This document shows, one piece after another, positions 1 through 6,878 of a stretch of 11,603 nt of DNA; positions within the stretch are counted from its first letter, which is position 1; the number at the start of each line of letters is the position of its first letter. Source of the DNA: Lysobacterales bacterium UBA5700 (GTDB lineage: Bacteria; Pseudomonadota; Gammaproteobacteria; Xanthomonadales; Xanthomonadaceae); NCBI GenBank assembly GCA_002420085.1, contig DIHI01000088.1, positions 2,820 to 14,422 on the forward strand, written 5' to 3'. The notes beneath the pieces are model-generated. The model worked only from the letters and a program-made list of their open reading frames with translations. It searched no databases and was not told the DNA's origin. Both the position numbers and the translations under genes were made by a program.

Positions 1-111
1 ATGCCGCACGAGGTCAGCCAGCCGCTTGCGGCGCTCCACCAGTACATGGCCGCAGGCGATGCGCTCCCCACCATGCCTGTTGCCGTGGTTCTCGCTCTTG
101 CCGTTGGCCAT
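1..111 (-). CDS. Unidentified protein, N-terminal 37 codons only (cut by left window edge)
   Basis: An ATG at 111 is preceded at a good distance by an AGGA ribosome-binding motif (7 bases between motif and ATG), and the frame stays open to the window edge, giving 37 residues. They begin MANGKSENHGNRHGG and continue into a basic stretch with ERRKRLADL. The start lies 32 bp after the stop of the winged-helix regulator, so the two genes are probably co-transcribed. No family is recognisable from this fragment: there is no signal peptide, membrane segment or catalytic motif. Because the upstream neighbour looks like an antitoxin, a toxin partner is conceivable, but nothing in these residues shows it. 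Confidence 0.5.
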   Translation of the reverse strand, partial: MANGKSENHGNRHGGERIACGHVLVERRKRLADLVRH

Positions 112-143
112 GAGTCGTTCCTGTGATTCAGTGGCGGCGCGGG

Positions 144-500
144 TCAGTCCAGCACCACGAGAAATTCGGTGGCCAGTGCCTCCGGGCGCACGGCGCGGGT
201 GTCCGGGCTACGGTGCAGCTTGACCAGACCGAAATTTTCGAGATTGCGCAGCGTGCGCGACAGATTGCTGGTCGCGCGGCCGGAGAGTCCGGCCAGTTCC
301 AGCACCGTGCGCGGCTGCCTCTCCTGCATCAGGCGCAGCAGTGGCCGGTTCTCGTCCGACAGCACGCCGGCCAGTTGGCGCCATGACGCGAACCAGACCG
401 TGGGCGTGAGCGCTTCGCCCTGGCTGGAAGCCTGATTGGCACGACTACCCGAGCGGATGGCGACGACCGTGCGCAAGAATGCTCTCCTTCTGTGCGCCAT
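144..500 (-). CDS. Winged-helix regulator, HVO_A0114/COG4190-like (antitoxin-type DNA-binding protein)
   Basis: This is a 118-residue protein from the ATG at 500. Residues 35-42 (VWFASWRQ) and 46-52 (VLSDENR) match the segment that precedes the helix-turn-helix in the HVO_A0114/COG4190 family. The winged helix follows at about 53-100, with a recognition helix around TSNLSRTLRNLENFGLV. Family members are usually 110-130 residues and are often the antitoxin (TumA-like) partner of a TumE toxin (DUF6516), normally encoded just upstream. No TumE-like frame is visible in 501-780, so it is either an orphan regulator or paired with the partial gene downstream. The frame remains open upstream to a TTG at 674, but the extra residues do not resemble the family. 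The ATG at 500 has no clear ribosome-binding motif, and a GTG 12 bases upstream is an alternative start. DNA-binding function is well supported; the toxin-antitoxin role is inferred. Confidence 0.8.
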   Translation of the reverse strand: MAHRRRAFLRTVVAIRSGSRANQASSQGEALTPTVWFASWRQLAGVLSDENRPLLRLMQERQPRTVLELAGLSGRATSNLSRTLRNLENFGLVKLHRSPDTRAVRPEALATEFLVVLD

Positions 501-690
501 TGGTGCTATCACGGGAGCATCGTATGGGATGCTTGCTGCCCGGAATTCATGCCGGGCCAGCGGTCCGAGCCGGCGGCCGAGCAGGTTCAGTGGCTGGCCG
601 TAGCGTGGGTAGCCGGTTGCGGGGCGACGATCGAACTGGGTGCAGGCTCGTTCCAGTGCAGCGATCGGCTTCAATGCGGCCGATCACCAT

Positions 691-735
691 CGGTCGTCTC
701 GGCAGAATTTGACACGACCGGATTCGACACGACCG
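691..735. repeat. Operator-like repeats upstream of the winged-helix gene
   Basis: The 10-mer GACACGACCG occurs exactly twice, at 711-720 and 726-735, as part of a 15-bp near-perfect tandem unit. An inverted near-copy, CGGTCGTCTC (9 of 10 positions), lies at 691-700. Two identical half-sites plus one inverted half-site in a gene-free stretch could be binding sites for the regulator encoded downstream. They lie about 190-235 bp upstream of the ATG at 500, rather far for simple autorepression. They could also be degenerate repeat debris. Confidence 0.4.
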
Positions 736-746
736 ATCTGGGGTCT

Positions 747-772
747 GCCCGGCGGCCATTGGCCGCCCAGGC
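747..772 (-). terminator. GC-rich hairpin after the E1 gene (candidate terminator)
   Basis: Arms GGCGGCC (751-757) and GGCCGCC (761-767) pair perfectly around a 3-base ATT loop, with partly pairing GCC/GGC flanks. The hairpin begins 9 bases beyond the E1 stop codon, where a terminator is expected. No T-run follows on the minus strand, so intrinsic termination is not proven. The rest of 501-780 holds the repeats at 691-735 and no gene that I can support. Confidence 0.45.
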
Positions 773-780
773 GCGACGCT

Positions 781-3075
781 TCAGCCGGGTTGGCCGATCA
801 GTTGCTGGGCAGCGGTGAGGATGTCGTCCTCGCTGGGCAGCACCAGGAAAGCCGCGCCGGCCAGTGGCGTGTAGGTGTCGGCGCCGACCACGCGGGCGAT
901 CGCCTTGCCTCCCTGTCCGCCTTCGACCAGGGCGGTCATGATGCCCTCGGCCACACCAGCCGAGCGACGGCCTTCGTCGACGACCAGCACGCGCCGCGCG
1001 CGTCGGGCCTGCTCGACGATCGCGGTTTCGTTCAGGGGCAGCAGCCAGCGCAGGTCGAGTACCCGCACGTGGACATCGGCCAGTTCGCGCAACCGGCGCG
1101 CAGCGCGCAGACTCATCGGTACACCGTTGCCATAGCTGATGATCAGCAGGTCGGCCAGACCGTCGCGTTCGCCCTGGTCGTCATACAGGCGCGGCTCGCC
1201 CAGGGTGATCGCCTCGCCGGGCGCCGGGTAGTCGAACAGCCACCCGCCGTCACCGGCGGCGTAGAGATCCTTGGTCATGTACAGCGCGATCGGCTCAAGG
1301 AAGGCACAGACCCGGCCATCGACCCGGCACAGTGCCGACAGGGTGCGCAGCATCCGCACCGCATCGTCGCCGCGACTGGGGCAGGCGATCACCAGGCCGG
1401 GGATGTCGCGCAGGGCGGTGATTGAATTGTCGTTGTGGAAATGGCCGCCGAACCCACGCTGGTAGCCGAGCGAGGCGATCCGCATCAGCATCGGATTGCG
1501 GTACTGGCCATTGCTGAAGAATTGCAGCGACGCCGCCTCGCCACGAATCTGATCGCAGGCGTTGTGGTAGTACGCCAGATATTGAATCTCCGGGATCGGC
1601 AGCATGCCGAGATTGGCATACCCCTGGGCCAGACCGAGGATGGTGGTTTCATCGAGCAGGGTGTTGAACACCCGGCGCGGTCCGAATGCCTTGTGCAGGC
1701 CCTTGCTGACCGTATAGACGCCGCCTTTCTGCGCCACGTCCTCGCCGAACAGCAGGGCCTCGGGATACTTGGCCAGCAACTCGTGCAGGGCCTGTCCGAT
1801 CTGAACGGCCAGATGTCGGGCTGGCTGCCGTTCGGGCAATTTGTCGGCGCCGCCATGCAACGCGATCCGGCGATCATCGAAATCGCTGCGCTCGGCCTCG
1901 GCTTGCACCGCATCCGGCGTGTAGGGCGCCAAGGGTGCCATCACGTCGGCAAGGCTGGTCAGCTTGGGCCGTCGATCGGCCTCTTCGGCGGCAGCGAAGC
2001 AGCGCTCGCGGATCGATTCGTACCAGGCCAGCAGGGAGTCCTGGGTGTGCAGGCCCGCAGCCAGCGCGAGGTCGGCCGAGCGCAACAGCGGGTCGGTGGC
2101 TTCCAGTGCCACGACTTCCTCCAGCGAGCGCCATTCCAACTCGAAATCGGTGCCGGCATGGCCCATCAGACGGGTCGTGGCCAGATGCAGGAAGGTTGGC
2201 CGTCGGCTGCGGCGGCAGTGCTCGACGGCAGCACGCACCTGGTCATGGCCACGGGCCAGATCGAGCCCGTCGGCGTGGAAATAGTCGAGATCGCGACGGT
2301 CGCGGAAGCTGGCCGCGATCCAGTCGCTCGGCGTTCTGACCGAGATGCCGATGCCGTTGTCCTCGCAGACGAACAGCACCGGTGCCGGCAGTTTCTGGTA
2401 GGCGGTCCAGGCGGCTGCGTTGAAGGCAGTCTGGGCGGTGGCATGATTGGCCGAGGCATCGCCGAACGAGCAGATCGCGATGCTGTCCTCAGGGATCGGC
2501 AGACGATGGCCGATCCGCCGGGCATGTTCGATGGCGATCGCCGTGCCCAGTGCCTTGGGCAGGTGCGAGGCGATCGTCGAAGTCTGTGGCAACACCCACA
2601 GCGGTTTGCTGCCCCAGACCTTGTGACGGCCTCCTGAGGCTGGATCATCCTTGCTGGCGGCGAAACTGAGCGCTGAATCCATGATCGGATCCATGCCTGG
2701 CAGCTTGCGGAACCGCTCGGCCATGAAGGCCCCCGAGCGGTAATGCAGGAAGGCCGGGTCGGTGTGTCGGGTCAACCGCGCGACCAGGGCATTGCCTTCG
2801 TGACCGGAACTGCCGATGGTGTAGAAGACCTTGTTCTGGACACGCAGCACCCGCGCCATCAGATCGAGGTGGCGGGAAATCAGTTGCGACTCGAACAGCG
2901 CGAGAAAATCACGTCCGGTGCAGGTGCTGCCGGGACGCACCGGGCCTGCTTCGTCTGCCTGCGTCGTGACCGGCCCGGACCAATTGCGGACGAATTCGCT
3001 GAAATTGCGATCGACGATCTCGGCGCGGTTGATGCCCTTCATGCGGGCCGGGATGGCGGTGGCTGGGGTGCTCAT
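781..3075 (-). CDS. 2-oxo acid dehydrogenase E1, fused alpha and beta subunits (branched-chain type)
   Basis: This 764-residue protein carries both halves of a thiamine-diphosphate-dependent E1 in one chain. The alpha half (about 60-370) has the diphosphate/Mg motif starting GDASAN at 205-210 and ending at N240 (CEDN), and a TRLMGHAGTD segment at 301-310 matching the active-site loop around a conserved His. The beta half (about 420-764) has LLFGEDVAQKGGVY at 441-454, a transketolase-like pyrimidine domain, and a transketolase C-terminal domain from about 640. Such enzymes decarboxylate 2-oxo acids and pass the acyl group to the lipoyl E2 subunit; no E2 or E3 gene is in this window. ATG 3075 was preferred to an ATG 42 bases upstream because it falls 7 bp after the neighbour's stop, whereas the upstream one would overlap it. 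No clear ribosome-binding motif is seen, so translational coupling is likely. The true substrate (branched-chain, 2-oxoadipate or other) cannot be read from sequence. Confidence 0.9.
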   Translation of the reverse strand: MSTPATAIPARMKGINRAEIVDRNFSEFVRNWSGPVTTQADEAGPVRPGSTCTGRDFLALFESQLISRHLDLMARVLRVQNKVFYTIGSSGHEGNALVARLTRHTDPAFLHYRSGAFMAERFRKLPGMDPIMDSALSFAASKDDPASGGRHKVWGSKPLWVLPQTSTIASHLPKALGTAIAIEHARRIGHRLPIPEDSIAICSFGDASANHATAQTAFNAAAWTAYQKLPAPVLFVCEDNGIGISVRTPSDWIAASFRDRRDLDYFHADGLDLARGHDQVRAAVEHCRRSRRPTFLHLATTRLMGHAGTDFELEWRSLEEVVALEATDPLLRSADLALAAGLHTQDSLLAWYESIRERCFAAAEEADRRPKLTSLADVMAPLAPYTPDAVQAEAERSDFDDRRIALHGGADKLPERQPARHLAVQIGQALHELLAKYPEALLFGEDVAQKGGVYTVSKGLHKAFGPRRVFNTLLDETTILGLAQGYANLGMLPIPEIQYLAYYHNACDQIRGEAASLQFFSNGQYRNPMLMRIASLGYQRGFGGHFHNDNSITALRDIPGLVIACPSRGDDAVRMLRTLSALCRVDGRVCAFLEPIALYMTKDLYAAGDGGWLFDYPAPGEAITLGEPRLYDDQGERDGLADLLIISYGNGVPMSLRAARRLRELADVHVRVLDLRWLLPLNETAIVEQARRARRVLVVDEGRRSAGVAEGIMTALVEGGQGGKAIARVVGADTYTPLAGAAFLVLPSEDDILTAAQQLIGQPG

Positions 3076-3082
3076 GCAAGAC

Positions 3083-3592
3083 TCAGGCGGGGCTGGAAGT
3101 GGGTAGACGGGGCGCATCGGCCAACCAGGCTCGAACCTGGTCGGCCTTGCGCAGATCCTTGTCGCGGCCGAACGCGGTCAGGATCGCGATCATCGCGTCC
3201 AGGCTCGGCAGGCAGGCGTCGCCCTGCGGCGTCGCGATCCGACGGCGGTCGCTCGGCACCACCGGGCGCCAACCATCGGCAGTATGCAGTTCGAGGTCGG
3301 CCATGGTTTCCACCGGCACGGCGAACCCGGTGTAGCGGGCGAAGCGGGAACGGAACAGGTGGTCGTTCTCGGTACGATGATCGTCATCACGATGACTGGC
3401 CCAATGCCGGGCGAGGCGCTCGGCATCCTCGACCGACAACAGCACATCGATATCCGCGCATTCGATCTCGGGGACGCTCCAGATCGCCAGGGCACTGCTG
3501 CCGATCAGCCACCACGGCGATCGGCAGTGGTCCGCCAGCGCCGGCAGCACCTCGGCCAGCGCCCGCGACAGGCGATCGGTGTGTCCGGCCAT
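3083..3592 (-). CDS. Small nucleotidyltransferase-fold protein
   Basis: This 169-residue protein has GSSALAIW at 31-38 followed by the acidic pair D47-I-D49 in ADIDVLLS, the GS...DxD signature of the DNA polymerase beta/MNT-like nucleotidyltransferase fold. E96 (VPVETMADLELH) could be the third metal ligand. A C-terminal FGRDKDLRKADQVRAWL segment resembles the closing helix of such proteins. It is encoded 23 bp after the acyl-CoA dehydrogenase stop and ends 7 bp before the E1 start, so it sits inside a catabolic operon. The frame extends upstream to 3808, but that part is arginine/histidine-rich shadow of the dehydrogenase gene; ATG 3592 leaves the fold intact. This ATG lies within a tandem 10-mer (TGTCCGGCC plus A or C, 3582-3601 on the plus strand). 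The nucleotidyltransferase fold is likely; activity and substrate are unknown. Confidence 0.75.
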   Translation of the reverse strand: MAGHTDRLSRALAEVLPALADHCRSPWWLIGSSALAIWSVPEIECADIDVLLSVEDAERLARHWASHRDDDHRTENDHLFRSRFARYTGFAVPVETMADLELHTADGWRPVVPSDRRRIATPQGDACLPSLDAMIAILTAFGRDKDLRKADQVRAWLADAPRLPTSSPA

Positions 3593-3615
3593 GTCCGGCC
3601 CTGGTTCCGAAGCGC

Positions 3616-4779
3616 TCAGAATGCGTTGATGCCGGTGACCTCGCGACCGACCACGAGTTGATGGACGGTCTCGGTGCCCTCGTAGGTGATCACCGATTCC
3701 AGATTGAGGGCATGCCGGATCGCGCAGTGTTCGACCGTGATGCCGGCCCCGCCCAGCACATCGCGCGCCTCGCGGGCGATGTCGAGCGCCATGCGCACAT
3801 TGTTCCACTTGGCCAGCGATACCTGGGTCGGCTGCATCCGCCCGGCATCCTTGAGCCGGCCCAGTTGCAGGCTGAGCAACTGGGCCTGGGTGATCCGCCG
3901 CGCCATGTCGGCCAGCTTGAGCTGAACCGCCTGGGTGGCCGCCAGCGGCCGACCGAACAGGATGCGCTCCTTGGCGTATGCGGTCGCTTCGGTGAAACAG
4001 GCCAGCGCCGCACCGATCGGCCCCCAGGTGATGCCATAGCGCGCCTGGGTCAGGCAGCCCAGCGGCCCCTTCAGGCCCCGCACGCCCGGCAAGCGATTGC
4101 GATCGGGTACGCGCACGGCATCGAGATAAAGCGCGGAGGTCACCGAGGCACGCAGGCTCATCTTGCGGTGGATTTCCTGCGCTGCGAAACCCGGACTGTC
4201 GGTCGGCACGATGAAACCCTGGATGCCGTCGTCGGTCTGCGCCCAGATGATCGCGATCCGGGCCAGGTTACCGTTAGTGATCCACATCTTGGCGCCGGTG
4301 ATCAACCAGTCGTCGCCATCACGGCGGGCAACGGTCTTCATGTTGGCCGGGTCCGATCCACCGTGCGGCTCGGTCAGTCCGAAGCAGCCGATCACCTCGC
4401 CCGCCGCCATCGCCGGCAGCCATTCACGGCGCTGTTCCTCGCTGCCGTAGGCGAAGATCGGATACATGCACAGCGAGCTTTGCACCGACACGAAACTGCG
4501 GATGCCGGAATCACCGCGTTCAAGCTCCTGGCAGATCAGCCCATACGACACCGCGTTCAACCCAGCACACCCGTAGTCGCTGGGCAGACTGGAACCCAAA
4601 AGGCCGAGTCCGGCGATTTCGGGGATCAGATCGGTCGGGAAGCGGCCCTGGTCGAAGCAGTCGCCGATGATCGGCAGCACCCGTTCGTCGGTGAAGCGCG
4701 CCACCGCGTCCTGCACCGCACGCTCATCATCGCTGAGCAACGAACGGACATCGTAGAGATCGGTGGGATCGAGAGCCAT
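3616..4779 (-). CDS. gcdH: Acyl-CoA dehydrogenase, glutaryl-CoA dehydrogenase-like
   Basis: This is a 387-residue flavoprotein of the usual family length. Landmarks are GIRSFVSVQSSLCMYPI (92-108), FGLTEPHGGSDP (133-144), WITNG (166-170), ARYGITWG (246-253), ARDVLGGAGI (338-347) and the C-terminal NLESVITYEGTETVHQLVVG (359-378). The last contains the catalytic base E367. R94 and the SVQSS stretch are where glutaryl-CoA dehydrogenase binds the substrate's distal carboxylate. FAD oxidation of glutaryl-CoA with decarboxylation to crotonyl-CoA (lysine/tryptophan breakdown) is therefore the best call; another acyl-CoA remains possible. ATG 4779 is chosen over an ATG at 4815 because the latter overlaps a TACAAT box and adds an atypical N-terminus. 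It heads a tight unit with the nucleotidyltransferase-fold gene and the E1 gene, so the last two probably depend on its promoter. Confidence 0.92.
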   Translation of the reverse strand: MALDPTDLYDVRSLLSDDERAVQDAVARFTDERVLPIIGDCFDQGRFPTDLIPEIAGLGLLGSSLPSDYGCAGLNAVSYGLICQELERGDSGIRSFVSVQSSLCMYPIFAYGSEEQRREWLPAMAAGEVIGCFGLTEPHGGSDPANMKTVARRDGDDWLITGAKMWITNGNLARIAIIWAQTDDGIQGFIVPTDSPGFAAQEIHRKMSLRASVTSALYLDAVRVPDRNRLPGVRGLKGPLGCLTQARYGITWGPIGAALACFTEATAYAKERILFGRPLAATQAVQLKLADMARRITQAQLLSLQLGRLKDAGRMQPTQVSLAKWNNVRMALDIAREARDVLGGAGITVEHCAIRHALNLESVITYEGTETVHQLVVGREVTGINAF

Positions 4780-4813
4780 GGCCGGAGGTGAACTGCACGT
4801 GGGTAAGCCGTCC

Positions 4814-4819
4814 ATTGTA
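4814..4819 (-). promoter_or_regulatory. Possible -10 element for the acyl-CoA dehydrogenase operon
   Basis: Read on the minus strand, this is TACAAT, five of six bases of the sigma-70 -10 consensus. It would start transcription about 28 bases before the ATG at 4779. No convincing -35 box lies at 16-18 bp; the best is a CTGGCG about 19 bp upstream. It falls in the 144-bp gap after ghrA, the place where a new transcription unit would be expected. Confidence 0.35.
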
Positions 4820-4886
4820 CCGATCGCCCTGGGGGCACCGCCAGTCGGCGCGGAGCCGAAGACGCCTGCCGTGGCCGACCCATGGC

Positions 4887-4903
4887 GGGTGACGGGTGAC
4901 GGG
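4887..4903. repeat. Short tandem repeat GGGTGAC
   Basis: Two exact heptamers GGGTGAC (4887-4893 and 4894-4900) are followed by a partial third (GGG), in the gap between the ghrA stop and the acyl-CoA dehydrogenase start. This is a simple-sequence repeat; no function is evident. Confidence 0.5.
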
Positions 4904-4923
4904 AGATCGCCGAGGACGGCGGC

Positions 4924-5847
4924 TCAGTAGCCTGCGCGTCGATCGACCAGGCCCAATGGCGGCTGGCCGCGCTGGACTCGGCGATAGCTCCGGAGCATCA
5001 GTTCGGCGGCCTCGCGCGGCAAGGTGAAACTGGCGCAATGCGGGGTCATGAAGATGCTCGGATGTTGCCAGAATGGATGTCCGGGTGGCAGAGGTTCCTG
5101 GGCGAACACGTCGAGCACGGCATACCCCGGCTTGCCGGCGGCCAGGGCCGGGATCAGATCGGCTTCGGCCAGGTGGCCGCCACGTCCGACATTGATCAGG
5201 CAGGCGTCGGGCTTCATGGCTGCGAACAGATCGGCGTTGAGAATGCCCCGAGTATGCTCGGTCAGTGGCAGCAGACAGATCAGGTAATCGACTTCGGCGG
5301 CGATTGCCCTCAGTCCGTCGCTGCCGTGATGGCAGGTGACGCCAGGCAAACGATGCGGACTGCGACTCCAGCCATGGACCGGGTAGCCCAGGGCGTGGAA
5401 CACCCGGATGCTGGCCTTGGCCATGACACCGAGACCGAGCAGGCCGATCACCGGCAGGGGTTCGGGTGCCCATGGCTGCCAGCGCTCATTGCGCTGGTCG
5501 TCACGGAAGCCGAACAGGCCGCGATGCCGGGCGATGACCACGCCGGCCAGGAACTCGGCCATGTCGGCGGCCAATCGGGGGCCGGCCAGCCGTCCGACCG
5601 GCAGGTCCGGTGGCAGGTCGGGATCGTTGAGGATGGCCTCGACCCCGGCACCGTAGGAGGTGACCGCACGCAGTGCCGGCAGGTGCTGGAACAGGCCGGG
5701 CGGGTGCTTCCAGAGCACGGCGAAGTCGATCTCGGCGGGCGTACCGAGGTCCGGCCAGACGCGCACGTCGAGTTTCGGCGCGAGTCGATGCAGATGGCGC
5801 TCGACGGCACCGGTATCGCGGTTGGGGGCAACGATCAGCAGGGCCAT
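4924..5847 (-). CDS. ghrA: Glyoxylate/hydroxypyruvate reductase A (D-2-hydroxyacid dehydrogenase family)
   Basis: This 307-residue protein has the two-lobed 2-hydroxyacid dehydrogenase architecture. The nucleotide-binding loop is GLLGLGVMAK (135-144), a GxGxxA form with Ala at the third Gly position. WSRS at 160-163 after the second strand fits the NADPH-preferring GhrA group. The catalytic triad is visible: R222 (NVGRGGHL), E251 (DVFAQEPLP) and H270 (TPHCAS). Length and the SYGAGVEAIL stretch (64-73) also match GhrA. It reduces glyoxylate to glycolate and hydroxypyruvate to glycerate in the cytosol. Its start is 12 bp after the TraB/GumN stop, so it probably shares that transcript. The ATG at 5847 has no obvious ribosome-binding motif. 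The family is certain; the exact substrate preference is inferred. Confidence 0.92.
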   Translation of the reverse strand: MALLIVAPNRDTGAVERHLHRLAPKLDVRVWPDLGTPAEIDFAVLWKHPPGLFQHLPALRAVTSYGAGVEAILNDPDLPPDLPVGRLAGPRLAADMAEFLAGVVIARHRGLFGFRDDQRNERWQPWAPEPLPVIGLLGLGVMAKASIRVFHALGYPVHGWSRSPHRLPGVTCHHGSDGLRAIAAEVDYLICLLPLTEHTRGILNADLFAAMKPDACLINVGRGGHLAEADLIPALAAGKPGYAVLDVFAQEPLPPGHPFWQHPSIFMTPHCASFTLPREAAELMLRSYRRVQRGQPPLGLVDRRAGY

Positions 5848-5859
5848 GCCGGGTGCCGT

Positions 5860-6804
5860 TCAGGGTGTCGAACGGCCAACCGGACGCACTGATATGCCTT
5901 CGGCGGTCAGCAGGGCCGGCAGTCCGTCGTCGCCCACCAGATGCAGTGTGCCGACCACGACCAGGGTCGGCGTGCCATCGGCGATCAGGGCCTGCAACTG
6001 CGGCAGCCAGCGGCGATTGCGATCGCTGTTGAGCAGGCGGGCGCTGACCGGAGTTTCGGCGACCAGTTCGGCCCACATTTCCTGCTCCAGACGGGCAAGA
6101 TCAGCGGTTCGCCAGTAGCGGTGCAGGGTATGGATTTCTTCGCGCAATTCCGGCAAGGGCCGCAGGGCTTCGCGCAGAGAACGTTCCTGTTCCTCGATCG
6201 GGGCGCTGTCGAGGGCGTCGATCTGCTGCTGGGCGGTTTCCAGCCCGAGGGTGGTCTTGCCGTCGCTGCGGGCGCGCTGCATGAAATGCATGTCGAGGCC
6301 ATGCTGGGCATCGAATCCGGCCTGGGTCATGGCGGAGATGGCGATGCCCAGGGTCAGGAACCAGGGTTTCAGGCGATCGACGGTCGGCAGGGCGGCCTCG
6401 CTGCCGAGGAAACCGATCAGTCGCTGGCGGGTATCGGGTGAAATCATCGAGGTCAGACTGCGATCGGCCGGCAGCATGCCGCGTGTACTCATCGCGGTGG
6501 CGACCGCCGGTGACAGCGCTTCTTCCGGTGAGATCTCGAACACCAGCCGTTCGGCACCGGCATAGGCGGCTTCCAGACTGTCGGCCAGCGGGTAGTCGTC
6601 GGCGGTCAACAGGTGGAACGAGCCAACCAGGTAGAAGTGGCGGTCGTCGTCACCGACCTGCCACAGCAAGGGCGTCGGCGGTTCGGCCTGCACCTTGGCC
6701 AGGCCGAGCAACAGGATCAGCGTGGTGGCGAATGCGCTACCCAGCCACCGGCGAACGGAGGGGTTCGGGCGATCGAGAACGGAATGGCATCTGGTCTGGG
6801 TCAT
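5860..6804 (-). CDS. TraB/GumN family exported protein
   Basis: This is a 314-residue protein from ATG 6804. Residues 1-40 form an export signal: Arg-containing n-region, hydrophobic core GSAFATTLILLLGLA, and a likely cleavage after VQA. The mature part has the family's paired motifs: LVGSFHLL (59-66), a GLET...QQ segment near the middle, and VVVGTLHLVG near the C-terminus. The GxxH motifs are thought to be metal-binding and hydrolase-like in TraB/GumN relatives; the biochemical role in bacteria is unsettled. The frame also has an ATG at 6879 that overlaps the stop of the preceding gene as TGATG, a coupling-type junction, but it would give an unusually long n-region before the hydrophobic core. 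The annotated start may therefore be 25 residues longer. A periplasmic location is inferred from the signal peptide. Confidence 0.85.
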   Translation of the reverse strand: MTQTRCHSVLDRPNPSVRRWLGSAFATTLILLLGLAKVQAEPPTPLLWQVGDDDRHFYLVGSFHLLTADDYPLADSLEAAYAGAERLVFEISPEEALSPAVATAMSTRGMLPADRSLTSMISPDTRQRLIGFLGSEAALPTVDRLKPWFLTLGIAISAMTQAGFDAQHGLDMHFMQRARSDGKTTLGLETAQQQIDALDSAPIEEQERSLREALRPLPELREEIHTLHRYWRTADLARLEQEMWAELVAETPVSARLLNSDRNRRWLPQLQALIADGTPTLVVVGTLHLVGDDGLPALLTAEGISVRPVGRSTP

Positions 6805-6878
6805 GGCTTCGATCTGGTTGCGGGGTGCCGGCTGAATGGTCTGCTTGGAGTGCCGTCCTGCCCGGCCCGACATCGACA

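Noticed and set aside
547..759. A 70-codon minus-strand frame upstream of the winged-helix gene, considered as a TumE-type toxin
   Set aside because: It is Arg/Pro-rich, lacks the DNE..KGDHRH-like motif of TumE, and begins inside the hairpin after the E1 gene.
3593..3808. N-terminal extension of the nucleotidyltransferase-fold gene
   Set aside because: The extra 72 residues overlap the dehydrogenase gene and are an Arg/His/Gly-rich shadow; the fold is complete from ATG 3592.
2743..4791. A 682-codon open frame on the plus strand across the acyl-CoA dehydrogenase, nucleotidyltransferase and E1 genes
   Set aside because: It lies antisense to three well-recognised genes. Its residues are a His/Arg/Gln/Gly-rich low-complexity mix with no family motif, as expected from GC-rich codon bias.
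4883..4903. GGGTGAC tandem repeat considered as a CRISPR or iteron array
   Set aside because: Only two and a half copies of seven bases with no spacers; a simple short tandem repeat.
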